Origin: Lithospermum erythrorhizon
Lineage: Eukaryota; Streptophyta; Magnoliopsida; Boraginales; Boraginaceae
Assembly: GCA_019722365.1 (NCBI GenBank)
Contig: JADFUC010001242.1
Location: 42,726 to 106,725, forward strand
DNA length: 64,000 nt
Direction: 5' to 3'
Part shown: piece by piece, positions 1 to 11,485 of the stretch
Numbering within the stretch: the stretch's first letter is position 1
Layout: every line of letters begins with the position of its first letter
Notes under the pieces: model-generated
The model's input: only the letters and a program-made list of their open reading frames with translations
What the model was told of the DNA's origin: nothing
Databases searched by the model: none
Translations under genes and position numbers: made by a program

Positions 1-2084
1 ACACATCCAACAAAACAAAAGACAACAGAATACAAATCCACCTGAATAATACAACCCAAGGATATACAAGAAATCCAAAATACAACGTAGGAAAATTATG
101 ACAACCAGACCCCTCAATAAAATACAACACACAAGTCTAGAATATACAAGTCGACAACAAGAGGGAAATGACTGATGAGGACTTCCTATGCCACCACCGC
201 CTCACCTATGATCTTCACGCAGCTCTACATGCATCCTCATCCACCTCAACGACGCTCTCCTAGAGACCTGTGCATAAAATGCCCGCCCATGAGAAAGTGG
301 AGTCAAAATATTAAATTGAATACAAATACTAATAAACTATTTTGTGGAATCCACCTCCACAAATAACCAACAAACGAGGAACCACCCACAAATAATACAC
401 ATACGGTGAACCACCTCCACAAATAATCAGATGAGGTCTCCACCTCCATCCTCCCGACCGAGGCTACACCCCTCAATATGCATATCACACCAAACCTCCC
501 GAATCCACGGGGCTACCCACTCAATATGCATACCACACCAAACCTCCCGGTCGGGGTCACCACCGCTCCACAAATAACAAACAAAGCAATCAAAATACAC
601 CTGCACACAGATTACACACACAACACACAGCCACACGCAGCACAAGTATAACCACAATGACCACCACAATCTCATAACATGAATCATAATCACAATTACC
701 TCATAACATGGATCATAATCACAACTATCTCATAATATGAATCATAATCAATTATCTCATAATATAAATCATAAGCTCAATTATCTCATAATATGAATCA
801 TAGTCACCATTATCTCATAATATAAATCATAATCCCAATTATCTCATAATATAAATCATAATCACATCAATACACATGTCAAAATAGTCCTAATGACAAA
901 GACATGCAAAATATAGAACATGATATACGAAGGGTTCGCAGATCGTGAGATTTGTACTACCTCGAGCCCAAAAGTAGTAAATGATAACCTAGATAGTCCT
1001 CGTACAGTCCAGGCTCAACTCCTATTCAAAGAAATTATACATTATAACGCATACCATAGAATAACCCCTCTTAACATCTATATAAATCACGAGTATTATA
1101 CCACGTCTCACAATTCAAATTAACCATCCCTAGTAATCATCATATCCCCAAAACTAGTATACACTTCTAGAATTCAAACGTAACTACACATTCTAATTAC
1201 CTAATTTCATAAATCCCGATATTCTGTTATTATCACTTTATTGCCCCAAAACACTTTAATCACATTCCAACTAATCCAAATAATCAATCGCCAACTAATT
1301 AAACCATTAAATACAACCTCCAATTCAAACACTAACTACTATACGAACTTTTCCCAAACTTTCTCTAACTAATCTTCTACTAACTATTATCCAAACCAAT
1401 ATTTCTATTCTAAAATAACTATATTAAAGTCCTCCAACCTCCTACTATAATTTAAAGTTAACTTAGGAAAAGTCAATAAAAGTCAACAAAGTCCAACCTC
1501 AATATACACCACTTCTTCTAACTCACACCACTCAAAATCACCTCAAATCCCCTAAACTAAACTTAGATAACATTTCTATCCCATAATAAAGTCAAGATCT
1601 AAAAGTCAACACAAAAGTCAAACTAACAAATACCAACTATAAAATTTCAAACGATTTAGATTTGAGGATTAAAACTCATACCTTTGATGAACAAGAGATG
1701 GGAAATGAGATTATGAAGCTAGATTCCACAAGATTTTTGCCAAGAAAGCAAAAAATTCATGGACACTAAGTGGGTAGTTCGGCCCTTCCCTTAGGGTTAA
1801 GAAAATGAGCTCACGATAAGTGTTCCATGACGACATAAGAATAAGAAGTTATCAGGTAGGTGGAACATTTAAGTGAGTTTAGGTCTCGCTTTGTCTTACC
1901 GCTTCTCTTCTCGGCTTAACAACATAATTCGAACACATGCCAAATTAAATTTCTATCCTCAAAATATATTATCGTCCAACCCATATTATCATTATTCGGA
2001 TTTCAAATTTTTAACTTTAACCGCAAAAACACTAACCTGCAACTAAAAATCATATTAAAATTTTATACGGGACGGGTTATTTCG
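1..2084 (-). repeat. 3' LTR of element A (truncated by window edge)
   Basis: The right end (about 1905-2084) matches the right end of the 5' LTR (about 9005-9198), including the terminal GGTTATTTC. The minus-strand purine tract 2085-2105 just above it is the expected polypurine tract. Comparing the shared CCTATGCCACCACC motif in both LTRs suggests about 150 bases lie outside the window. The middle (about 200-870) resembles the LTRs of element C more than its own partner. Confidence 0.7.
671..872. repeat. Tandem array, about 29-bp unit, 7 copies
   Basis: The motif CTCATAA recurs at 671, 700, 729, 756, 785, 814 and 843, a period of 27-29 bases, each followed by an ATRWATCATAATC-like stretch. 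It lies inside the 3' LTR of element A. The partner LTR has only about two such units near 7928-7972, so the array expanded or contracted after the LTRs separated. Spacers vary and there is no conserved dyad, so this is not a CRISPR. Confidence 0.8.
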
Positions 2085-2224
2085 CCTTCCCCACTCCACA
2101 AAAATTCCTTTGTCTCAAAATTTACACAACACCCACGCCGCCTGCTTCCAACTCACTTACTCATCCTCATAATAGTAATTCACATATTACACATATTATA
2201 GCACAAAGTTTAAGAACTAACCTT

Positions 2225-3480
2225 CTATTTCAAAAGATGTGGATATTGACTTCTGACATCCTCCTCTCGCTCCCACGTGTATTTCCTCCACCGATTTCGC
2301 CACAACACCTTCACTAAAGCCAACTTTATTTCTCGCAACACTTTTTCCTTACGATCAAGAAATTTTCACCGTTTCTCTTCATGTAGTGTCCCTCTCCAGC
2401 TCCATTGGCTGTGATCAAGATATGGGATTCGTCTGGGATATACTTCTCAAACATGACACATGGAAGACGCAGGAATTCTGCCCACCTCTGGGAGGCAACG
2501 CTAACCGATAGCAACCGGACCAATCTCGCCTAAAATTCATACGACCGATATATCGTGGACTCAACTTCCGAATCTCAATACACCTTTCCATCGGGCATAC
2601 TTCTTAAGAATACTTTATCACCAATTTCAAACGATAAATCCACACGGGCGACGATCTCGCATACATCTTTTGTCTATCTTGGCGCCACTTTCGTGTGGAT
2701 AAAGCGTATCAATTTTATTCTCTCCAATCGACCTTTTCCACCAACTCCGAACTGCACTTTTCTATCTCCTACTTCATTCCAACAAATTGAGTCCTACATT
2801 GGGCTGCATAATGCCTCAAATGGCGCCATCCCAATACCGGCGCTGAAGCTATTATTATATGCAACCCATTTTGTGCAATCTATCATCCCAATTTCCAAAA
2901 AAGTTCAACACACGTGCCCGCAACATATCCTCCAATGTTTGAATTGTTCCTTCTAACTTCCCATCCGACCGTATGAAATGATGTACCTAAATTGACCTCG
3001 GCCCCATCGCTCAAATCCTTTCCAAAATCTGGAGGTGAATCTAGCATCTCGATCTGATACAATGGATACCGGCACTCCATGCAATCGCACAATATGATCA
3101 ACATACAACCTTGCCAACTGCTCAGGACCGTGAGTCGATTTAATTGGTAAGAAATGAGCCGATTTCGACAGTCTATCCACTATCACCCAAATACCATCAT
3201 TCTTTTCTTAATGCCCCTAAGTCCGAAACAAAATCCATCGTGAATATGCTCCCAAGTCCACTCTGTATTGTGAAGTGGTCAGTAATAGCCCCGCCGGATG
3301 TCGGTGTTCAATCTTCACTGCTGACAAGCTTCCACATTTTGGATACAAATCTTTAATTTCCCTTCATGTTGGGCCACCAATACACCGCTTCTTAAGTCTA
3401 TACATCTTTGTACAACCAGATGGATATTATATGGAGCATTAAGGAAGCTTCGTCCAAAATCTCCCTTTTTAACTCTTGAG
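2225..3480 (-). pseudogene. Element A integrase and pol C-terminus
   Basis: Read right to left. A zinc-binding-type segment with the YWWPNMK motif lies near 3360-3400. The catalytic-core stretch 3186-2953 starts [14 protein letters not shown] and includes [15 protein letters not shown], which carries the second catalytic Asp of the DDE triad. Then come remnants of the C-terminal region (KYIPDESHILI near 2470-2440) and a TWEREEDVRSQYPHLLK-like tail ending at a stop at 2227-2225. Integrase would join the cDNA to the genome. The frame is broken several times between 3186 and 2550, and the first catalytic Asp region is out of frame, so no active enzyme is expected. Confidence 0.75.
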
Positions 3481-3570
3481 AGTAAGGCACGAATAATCTA
3501 CCATGCATTGTAAGGGCTCCATCATCTCTCACCACAAAGTCCGATCTACTTCCGCTTTTCACTTCCCCAA

Positions 3571-4230
3571 TTATCTTTGTAATTTCTCATCTTTTTGTTG
3601 CCCCTCGAGTATTCGATCAAGAAGAACCGGTCGAACTCTTATTTGCGCCAACAAACCGCCATCAACTCCCACTCCAAAATTAACACCAAGTTGCTTCATT
3701 TCATTTAATGGCTCCTTAACCTTTCCCTTACGACTCAATGCATCAGCCACCACATTCGCCTTTCCAGGATGATACTCAATGGAAACATCATAATCGCTAA
3801 TAAACTCCATCCACCTTCGCTGCCTCAGATTCAAATCTCTCTGCGTCGGGAGGTATTTCAAACTTTTGTGATCAGTAAAAATTTGGCAAGTCACACCATA
3901 CAAATAATGCCTCCAAATCTTAAGTGCAAACACAATTGCAGCTAGTTCCAAATCGCAGGCTTCGTAATTTTCTCTATGATTTCAAATTGTCATACGCATA
4001 AGCTACTACCTTACCATGTCAGACAGCACACATCCCAACCCCTCGATGAAGATCACTATACACCCATATAGCCACTCCGTCCCCGACGGAATAGTCAATA
4101 CCGGGCGCGGTAGTCAATTTCCTCTTTCAACTTCATTGAATCTCCGCTCACAATCCTCACTCCAAACAAATGGAACTCCCTTCGGTCAACCCGTCACAAG
4201 GCCAGAATAATTCAAAGTCCTCACAGATAA
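3571..4230 (-). pseudogene. Element A RNase H domain
   Basis: The open stretch 3951-3571 carries the classic C-terminal part of Ty3/Gypsy RNase [19 protein letters not shown], then [26 protein letters not shown] and [16 protein letters not shown], in which the last Asp is a metal-binding catalytic residue. The N-terminal part (about 4230-3960) can be followed only across frameshifts and stops. The enzyme would degrade RNA in RNA-DNA hybrids during reverse transcription. The downstream linker toward integrase ([16 protein letters not shown]) is also preserved in frame. Confidence 0.85.
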
Positions 4231-4960
4231 ATTGATAGTATCCTCGCTAGGACCCGTAAAACTTCAGACGTGGGTCTTTCCCATTCCATCACAGCCTTTC
4301 CAACTTTTAAGGATCAACAGCTATATCTCTCTTTTGAAATCACATGATCTGAACTGCAGACTTTTTCCAATCAAAATTCACACTTGGAAAATTTAGCATA
4401 CACCATTTTCCTCAAAGTCTCCAAAGACAATTCTCAAGTGTTCTTCATGCCTCCTCACTACCGAATATTTCAGAATGTCGCCAATGAACACCACCACAAA
4501 TTTATCCAAGTAAGAGCAACACCCGATTCATAAGGTTCATAAACGCCAGGCATTCACAACCCAAACGGCATCACCAAAAAAAAAAACTCGTATGGGCTAT
4601 TATCTTGCCCAATGCCGAGTTTGATACATCATCCTCCTTAATCCTCAACTGATGGTAGCCTCGAATTCTCAAGTCAATCTTAGAAAATACACGAGCATCC
4701 TTCACCGATCAAACAGATCATCAATCCTAGGCAACTGACATCATTCTTGATTGTTACTTTGTTCGTGTGCTCATAATCGATATTAACAACTTTAGATCCA
4801 TCCTTCTTCTTAACAAATAATACCGGAGCATCCCAAGTTGAACTACTTGGTCGAATGAATCTCTTTATCCAACAATTCCTCGAATTGCTTTCAACTCCTT
4901 TTAACTCAAGTAGGAGCCATTCTGTAAGGTCCCATAGAAATCTTGAGAAAATTGTGAATT
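4231..4960 (-). pseudogene. Element A reverse transcriptase, broken
   Basis: Minus-strand fragments in all three frames match the RT core: [14 protein letters not shown] near 4735-4710, then the AFMNLMNRV segment near 4555-4535, then the catalytic region near 4500-4480. At the catalytic box the frame reads VVFIGDI where active relatives have FIDD, so the first of the two catalytic aspartates is replaced by Gly. Several stops interrupt it. It lies between the protease remnant and RNase H, as expected. The product would have copied element RNA into cDNA; this copy cannot. Confidence 0.75.
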
Positions 4961-4989
4961 AATTTATGGAAAACTTACCTCGCACAGAG

Positions 4990-5420
4990 GAAGTCCTGCA
5001 ACTCTTCGGAAACACATCAACATTACTTTTTTACAACATGCACCTCTCTTATGTCGATCTCCTCCTTACTTATATCAACAACACGTAGCAAAAGATAACC
5101 AACACATCCCGATCTCAACATCTTATGGGCAACTAAAGCAGAAATGAGGCAAGAGGAAATAATTTTTCTATCACCTAGGAAAAAGATCTTAGATTTTCCA
5201 GGACTAGATATTTCAATCTTCTTAAGATGACAATCTATCACTGCATGATGTCTCCCCAACCAATCCATCCCAGAATAAGATCAAAATCATTCATCTCAAA
5301 AGGTAGTAAATCTATCTCCAAACATTGATTTTCAATACTTATGGGACAATTTCTAAGTACCTCATCAATCTTAACAGACTTCCCAACCGGAGTTAGAATT
5401 GTAGCTGTATAGCAAGCATT
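4990..5420 (-). pseudogene. Element A aspartic protease C-terminal part
   Basis: The open stretch 5268-5023 begins MDWLGRHHAVIDCHLKKIEI. That is the segment following the ILGMDWL motif at the end of the retropepsin-like domain in plant Ty3/Gypsy Pol. The preceding FDLILG is readable at about 5285-5270 in a different frame, so one frameshift separates them. The downstream motif VGYLLLRVVDISKEEIDIREVHVVKK (5110-5023 region) leads to the RT, as in the family. The N-terminal catalytic D-S/T-G box was not found. The protease would cleave the Gag-Pol polyprotein. Confidence 0.65.
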
Positions 5421-5559
5421 TCTAGAAAGTTACAGAATAGGCCGGGAAAGTTTCGTAGATATGAAAGAACGAGTAAATTTCTAGAATCAAACAAGACTTT
5501 TAAGCTTCCAACCCACATAAATTAGAGTACTTGTTACCACTGGAGAATCCCGAGCCTGC

Positions 5560-6794
5560 CAGTAAGGCAAATATCCCGACTACCTAATTGGCCCAAAGAC
5601 CACCTTGACTAGTCCCATCAACATTACTACCCTGACTATTTCCAACTCCCCGCCTGTACTCTCTACCACCGACCGACCTCCACGATTTCCTCTTGATAGC
5701 CTCCTCCGCCGGCTAATCGGAGTAAACGTGCTAGTACTTCCAGTCACTTTGTCTCTAGGGACAATTAACAGCAATGTGTCTCTTTCTCGCGACATCGAGC
5801 AATGCACGCAACTGCTCCGCCATTCCACCGCTTTATGACCCGGCATACCACAACTAAACACTAATGCCATCGCCTCCCTTGATAACCTCTCGATCCATCG
5901 CATCGACTAAAAGACTCCGGGCAAGAAACAAAGAAGCACGAGAATTAGTAGCAGGCATTAGACTAACTCTCGATCGTAACGTGTCAAGCACAAGAATGGA
6001 CGCCCTTTGGAACCTTGCAATACGATTGACCACTCATCCTAGAAGCATCCTGTCTTCCTTTTTTCTCCCCACTAACTTGACACTCCTCCAACTCCACCTT
6101 TACCTGGAAGGCATCATTCAATAATTTATGAAAAGTTGCATAATTCTTGAGTGACAACCCCGCTGATCTCCACCATTCGCCCCTAAATCTCTCGATCCTC
6201 TTCTCCTTCCGCTAGCACTTACCTGGAAGTAGACGGGTATAGATCACCGAATCTTCATTCGTAGTCATTTACATTGCCCCTTGAGTGTTGGATCAATCCC
6301 CTTTCTAAAGTCGACATGTGCACTCTAAGACAAAAGTTTTCTCGAACAAATTGCCTGCCCACCGCCACCAAAAGATCTCTGTGCACATTTTCCCACCAAT
6401 CTCTAGCCCACCATACGTAATCTCGTGAAGTCGCGAACGTGGTCCTCAAATCCCCATTAACTCCCATAGCTCAAATATGTTCTCCAAGTCTCGAATGAAC
6501 TCTAATGCCTCGAATAGAGAATCGCCCTGGGCCAACTGTAGTCCCGCTCAGAAACGGTCAAATAACTTACTCCGCAACTCCACTTCGCCTCGTGACAGTA
6601 CTACGTCTCGATCTCCACTAACATTTATCCCGTAATCCTCGTGGTCCCATACTAAGCTCATCACTACCTACCATACTATCCACATTTCCATCTCTGGCAC
6701 CTCTACCTCCCCTGGCACCTCTCGCAGCTCCTCTCGCTGCACCTCTTGCTACACCTCGCAGCCTAACCGAACGTGTACTCCACGTGGGTGGCAT
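5560..6794 (-). pseudogene. Element A gag, broken
   Basis: The likely start is the ATG at 6794-6792, giving MPPTWSTRSVRLRG followed by repeated GAARG-type segments, an Arg/Gly/Ala-rich N-terminus seen in related gag genes here (elements D, E and F also start near a GGCATCC on the plus strand). Further along, 5903-5580 contains a decayed CCHC zinc knuckle reading SCGMPGHKA, with the first Cys missing. Gag would form the cytoplasmic particle and bind element RNA. The coat-like middle is broken by frameshifts. The start lies about 135 bases downstream of the primer binding site. Confidence 0.6.
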
Positions 6795-6928
6795 CCTCAG
6801 TAGTCTACAATCTAACAAGAGAGGGCAAAGATTAGACTCCACTAGAAGACTCAAATATAGCCAACTTCCCAACAACTATAAACCTAGGCACATAACCACA
6901 CAAGACACCATAAAGACCCTGAACCTAG

Positions 6929-6940
6929 GCTCTGATACCA
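6929..6940 (-). other. Primer binding site of element A
   Basis: On the minus strand this reads TGGTATCAGAGC, the exact 12-mer complementary to the 3' end of plant initiator tRNA-Met. It starts four bases after the LTR terminus (GTTACA, ending at 6945). It fixes the element's orientation and its 5' LTR boundary. Confidence 0.9.
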
Positions 6941-6944
6941 AAAT

Positions 6945-9198
6945 TGTAACGACCCACCCCAGGTCGGCCGCCCTGAGGTTAAGATCATCAACCTCGCATA
7001 CCCGTAGTCACCGTCCATGGATACAACATAAAAAAAGACTTCATTTGATATTAATAATAAAATACTCTTTGGTCCATCGTGGTGAACTAACACACAACCC
7101 AAAATAACATATCAACAATACAGACATAGATCACCCTGAAATATACAACCAACAGTACCCAACTTAGTATCCACAATACATCATAATAATGGTATGGTCA
7201 CACACGACCCCATAATATACACATAGGAGTTCTAACAACATAACATGAGGAAAAGACATTAGAAAGACTGCTGAGGACTTCCTATGCCACCACCACCTCA
7301 CCTACGCTCTAAATCTGCAGCTTGTCAACGTAGCTCCTCAAAGAACCTCGACGGCCAAATTCAAGAAAACTCCGGCATAAACACCGCCCAAAGAGAATAG
7401 GGAGTAAGCTGTGAAGCTTAGTGAATACAAATACCACAGATAGTATCCAACCACATATAATCATAATTATATACAAAAGCATATGCATAACATTAAACAG
7501 ACTAGTCATAGCCATCAACATCACACGATCAAATATTCATTCAAATGAGCAACACAACAATAATAAAGGTTAGTCGAAAGAAAAACGCACAACATCAAAA
7601 CCTCCATCTACACATCCACTCCCCACCACACACATCCACCAACATACATCACCCCACACACATATATATGACATCCTCCCCGGCTACTTCCACTCAATAT
7701 GCATATCACACCAAACCTCCCGAATCACCTCGGGGCTACTCACACAATATGCATATCACGCCAAACCTCCCGGTCGAGGCTACTCACACAATGTATATAT
7801 ACACATATCATTCCACCCAAAATCAACCTACAAAAAGATACACACACCAACCACATACAACAATACACAACCACACGCAACACAATCACATACAACACAC
7901 GTGGTATAATCACAACAATTACCACAATCTCATAACATCAGTCTCAATAACAACAATCTCATAACATCAATATACATACCAATATAGTCACATAACAAAC
8001 ACATACTGAATATATAATCATAGTATATATGAAAGGTTCCCATCGTGGAGATTCACTACCTCGTGTTAAAGCAACTAGAATATCTCTACGTGGTCCATGC
8101 TTAGGTCCTAGCTCAACTCCTATCCAAAGCAATTATATACATTATTTACTTTCCGATTAATAACATCCTCATAATTCAGAACGAATACCATTATAAATTA
8201 TTAAAACACCAAACTAGTAAAAAACTCTAAAATTCCAACTTTTACCAACATTCTAATTTCCAACTTAACAACTCTAGGTGGAACGATTACCACGTGTGTC
8301 TTAACGACTAATAAAACTTAATAAAAACTTCAACCATTTACCTCCTCCATTTTTGGCTGTCATCCCCTACCTCAACCCTAACACTTTAATTCAAATATTA
8401 ATCGGCCCAACAATCAATTTCCCAACCACTCAATCCATAATCAATCTTTAATTCGAAACCTGCCATTACTCAATCTTGGAATAACCTAACTCAACAATAT
8501 CCTCTACCAATCAACATCAAAACATCCAACTTACATTCCAAAACAACTATATTAAAGTCCCACAACATCATAATACAATTTAAAGAACTTAGAAAAGTCA
8601 ACCTAAAAGTCAACTAACCCAATCAATACATTTCAACCCCTAAAATCAATTATAATCACTACCAATCACATATTTCAAGCTTAGAGGATACTTTTATATC
8701 ATTTCAAACTTTAAAAACTCAATTCCTCAAAAGTCAACAAAAGTCAAACTTACAAAATCTTAGAAAATATCACCAAAGTTTCCAACTTTCTTACCTTAAT
8801 GTGTAGAAGATGATAAGGGGAAGATAAAAATTAACTTTTAATTGTCTTGAGATACAAAGAATTGGAAGAAATTGAAAATAAAAATCAAGGGGGCTAAGGG
8901 CGGAGGTTCGGCCTTACATGAGGGAAAGGGTTTATGGTTTTGGATAATGATCAAGAATAGCGAGGAGGTAAGGAAAGATACTTAAGATGAGGTTTAGGCT
9001 ATTTACGGTTTTCGCTTCTCTTCTCGGTTTAACAACACAACTCGGACACGTTTTAAATTTTATTTCTACCCTCAAAATAAATTATCACCCAACCTATATT
9101 ATTATTATTCGACTACAAATTTTTAATTCCTACCTCAAACACTCAACCGGCAACTAGAATAATATTAAAATAATAGTTATACGGAACGGGTTATTTCA
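6945..9198 (-). repeat. 5' LTR of element A
   Basis: On the minus strand it runs from TGAAATAACCCG (9198) to GGTCGTTACA (6945), 2254 bases, with TG and CA ends, and is followed by a perfect primer binding site. It includes the GGTCGGCCGCC block near the end and the block around 7020-7090 that is shared with the LTRs of B, C and D. The short frames inside it are chance frames. Confidence 0.85.
8020..8039 (-). promoter_or_regulatory. Candidate LTR core promoter (element A)
   Basis: On the minus strand it reads AACCTTTCATATATACTATG. A near-identical box sits mid-LTR in elements B, C and D while the sequence around it has diverged. A TATA-like run inside an LTR is where polymerase II would start the U3-R transcript. 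The function is inferred; no transcript start is visible. Confidence 0.4.
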
Positions 9199-11440
9199 AT
9201 CGCTGCCTAGGATTGATGATTTGTTTGATCAATCGGTGGATGCCCAAGGTTATTTTCTAAGATTTAATTGAGGTTGGGTTACCACGCTTGAGGATTAAGG
9301 AAGATGATATATCGAAGTTGGCATTTAGAACAAGATATGGGCACCACGAGTTTTTGGTGATGCCGTTTGGGTTGACGAATGCACCTGCAGCATTTATGGA
9401 CCTTATGAATCTGGTGTTCCGATCTTACTTAGATAAATTTTTGGTGGTGTTCATTGAAGACATTTTGATTGGGAACACTTGAGAATTGTGCCGAGACTCT
9501 CAGAGAAACGAATTGTATATGCTATGTCAAGTGTGAATTTTGGCTGAAAAGGTGCTTCGTCATGGATTGTGAGACGGTATAAGTGTTGATCCTCAAAAGT
9601 CAAGTTGTAATGAATTGAACGATTTAAAGTGTTAATGTAAATAAGAAGTTTTCTGGTCTACGGATACTATCGGAGATTTATACAGACTTCTCAATTATTA
9701 CAACACCCATGACCAAAGTCAATTGTGAGCGGAGTTCCACATTTGGAGCAGGATTATGAGTCGTGCTTTAATGAGTTGAAAGAGAAGTTGACTAATGCGC
9801 CCAATGTTGACTCCGCCGACAGACGGCTATGTCGGTATAAGGATAATTCACATCGTGGGTCGATGCCACTTCAATGCAACATGGCAAGTAGTATTATGCA
9901 TCACTTCATTGTACTGAGAAATCATGAGAAGAATTATCTCAATTCCATGATTTAGAGTTAATGCAATTGTGTTTGCACTTTTAGATTGGAGGCACTACTT
10001 GTAATGGGGTGATGGTTAGATTTTACCGACCACAAGAGTTTGAAGTACATTCCGACACAAAGAGATCTGAATTTGAGGCAGATGAGATGGATGGAGTTTA
10101 TTAGCGATTATGATGTTTCCATTGAGTATCATCCTGGAAAGGCAAATGTGGTAGCTGATGCGTTAAGTCGTAAGGGAAAGGTTAAGGTTTCGCTGGAATG
10201 AAACGAAGCAACTTGGTGTTTTTCTTGGAGTAGGAGTTATGGCGGCTTGTTGGCTAAATAAGAGCCTCGACTCTGCTTCTTCTTGATCGAATACCGAGTG
10301 GCAATAGAAAGATAAGAAGTTATAGAACATAATTGAAGTTAAGTGAAGTGTCAGAGTTCGATCGGATTTTGTAAGCAGCAGAGGACTGAGCTCTTTACAA
10401 TGCATGGTAGATTATTCGTGCCTTAATCAATGTGAGTTGAAAAGGGATATTTTGACGGCTCATAATGTTCTATAATATGCATCCCGGTCAGTAATAAATA
10501 TGTAATAATAGATCTAAAATCAATCTATTGGTGGCCTAAGATGAAAAGAGAAATTTCCGAAGTTTGTATCGAATGTCTGACTCAGAAACAAGTGAAGCAT
10601 TGAACACAGATATCCAAACAGGTCATTGCACCCCTTCCTATTCCAGAGTGGACTTGGGAACATATCACGATGGATTTTGTTTTCGGACTCCCGAGAACGT
10701 TGAGAAAGAACGACGGTATTTGGGTGATAGTGGATAGACTGTCCAAGTCGGCTCATTTCTTGCCAATAAGATCGACATATGGTCCTGAACAGTTAGCGAG
10801 GTTGTATGTTGACCAAATCGTGAGGTTGCATGGGGTTCCAATAACGATTGTGTCGGATCGAGATGCTAGAGGAAAGGATTTCTAAGAAGCATGGGTCAAG
10901 GTTAATTTGAGTACATCAATTCATCCATCGGCCGATGGGCAATCGTAGAGGACAATTCAAAAACATCGGAGGATATGTCAAGGGCTTGTGTGTTGAACTT
11001 TTCCGAAATTGGGATGATGAGTTGCCTAAGATGGAGTTTATGCTTATCAATAGCTTCCATGCCAACATCGAGACGGAACCATTCGAGGTGTCAGACGGGC
11101 AGAAAACGAGGACTCGTGTTGTTGAATGAAGTAGGAGATAGAAAAATATACGGTTCGAGTTGGTGAGGTCGGTGGAAAGAATTAAATTGATACAACAACA
11201 CCTCGAAAGTGGCTAAAGATAGACAAAAAATGTGGCGCATTGTTGCCGAGTAGATTTAACGCTCAAATTGGTGATAAAGTATTCTTGAGAATATTCCCGT
11301 GGGAAAGGTCTACCGAGATTCGGGAAGAGAGGGAAGTTGAGTCCATCACATAAGTAACATGTTAGTTCTTAAATGTGTGCTATAATATGTGTTAACATGA
11401 ATTACTACAGGGATGACTAAGGAATCGGGAACGCTTAGTA
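9199..11440 (+). pseudogene. Element B pol: RT, RNase H, integrase remnants
   Basis: RT: 9205-9280 encodes a [14 protein letters not shown] segment across a stop; 9288-9482 is open and includes [32 protein letters not shown] and VVFIEDILI. The catalytic pair there reads ED, not DD. RNase H follows at about 9820-10215, with the HDLEL and ADALSR segments visible across frameshifts. Integrase: 10670-10885 is open from MDFVFGLPRTLRKNDG (first catalytic Asp) to SDRDAR (second Asp), then shifts frame. The region after 10930 holds remnants up to the LTR. The coding run ends near an EFRGRNF-type sequence at 11450-11470, which the family carries just before the polypurine tract. It is not functional. 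Confidence 0.8.
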
Positions 11441-11471
11441 TAATGAGTAAATTTCGAGGACGAAATTTTTA

Positions 11472-11485
11472 TTAGGTGGTAGATT
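11472..11485 (+). other. Polypurine tract of element B
   Basis: TTAGGTGGTAGAT immediately precedes the LTR start, TGAATAAGCC. It follows a GAGGACGAAATTTTTATT string that plant Ty3/Gypsy elements typically carry ahead of the 3' LTR. The tract would prime plus-strand DNA synthesis. Confidence 0.6.

Larger units (their letters stand above)
1..9198 (-). mobile_element. Element A: Ty3/Gypsy LTR retrotransposon
   Basis: Seen: on the minus strand, a 5' LTR (6945-9198), a primer binding site (6929-6940), remnants of gag, protease, RT, RNase H and integrase in that order, a purine-rich tract just above 2084, and a 3' LTR (1-2084) cut by the window edge. Known: RT and RNase H ahead of integrase is the Ty3/Gypsy order. 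The interior is about 4.85 kb, short of a fully coding element, and has many stops and frame breaks, so it is not autonomous. Its 5' LTR abuts reverse-transcriptase coding sequence of element B at 9199, which implies insertion into B. The other target-site copy would lie left of the window, so a target duplication cannot be tested. Confidence 0.85.

Noticed and set aside
671..872. Regular 27-29-base array resembling a CRISPR
   Set aside because: Units are contiguous tandem repeats without unique spacers, in a plant LTR.
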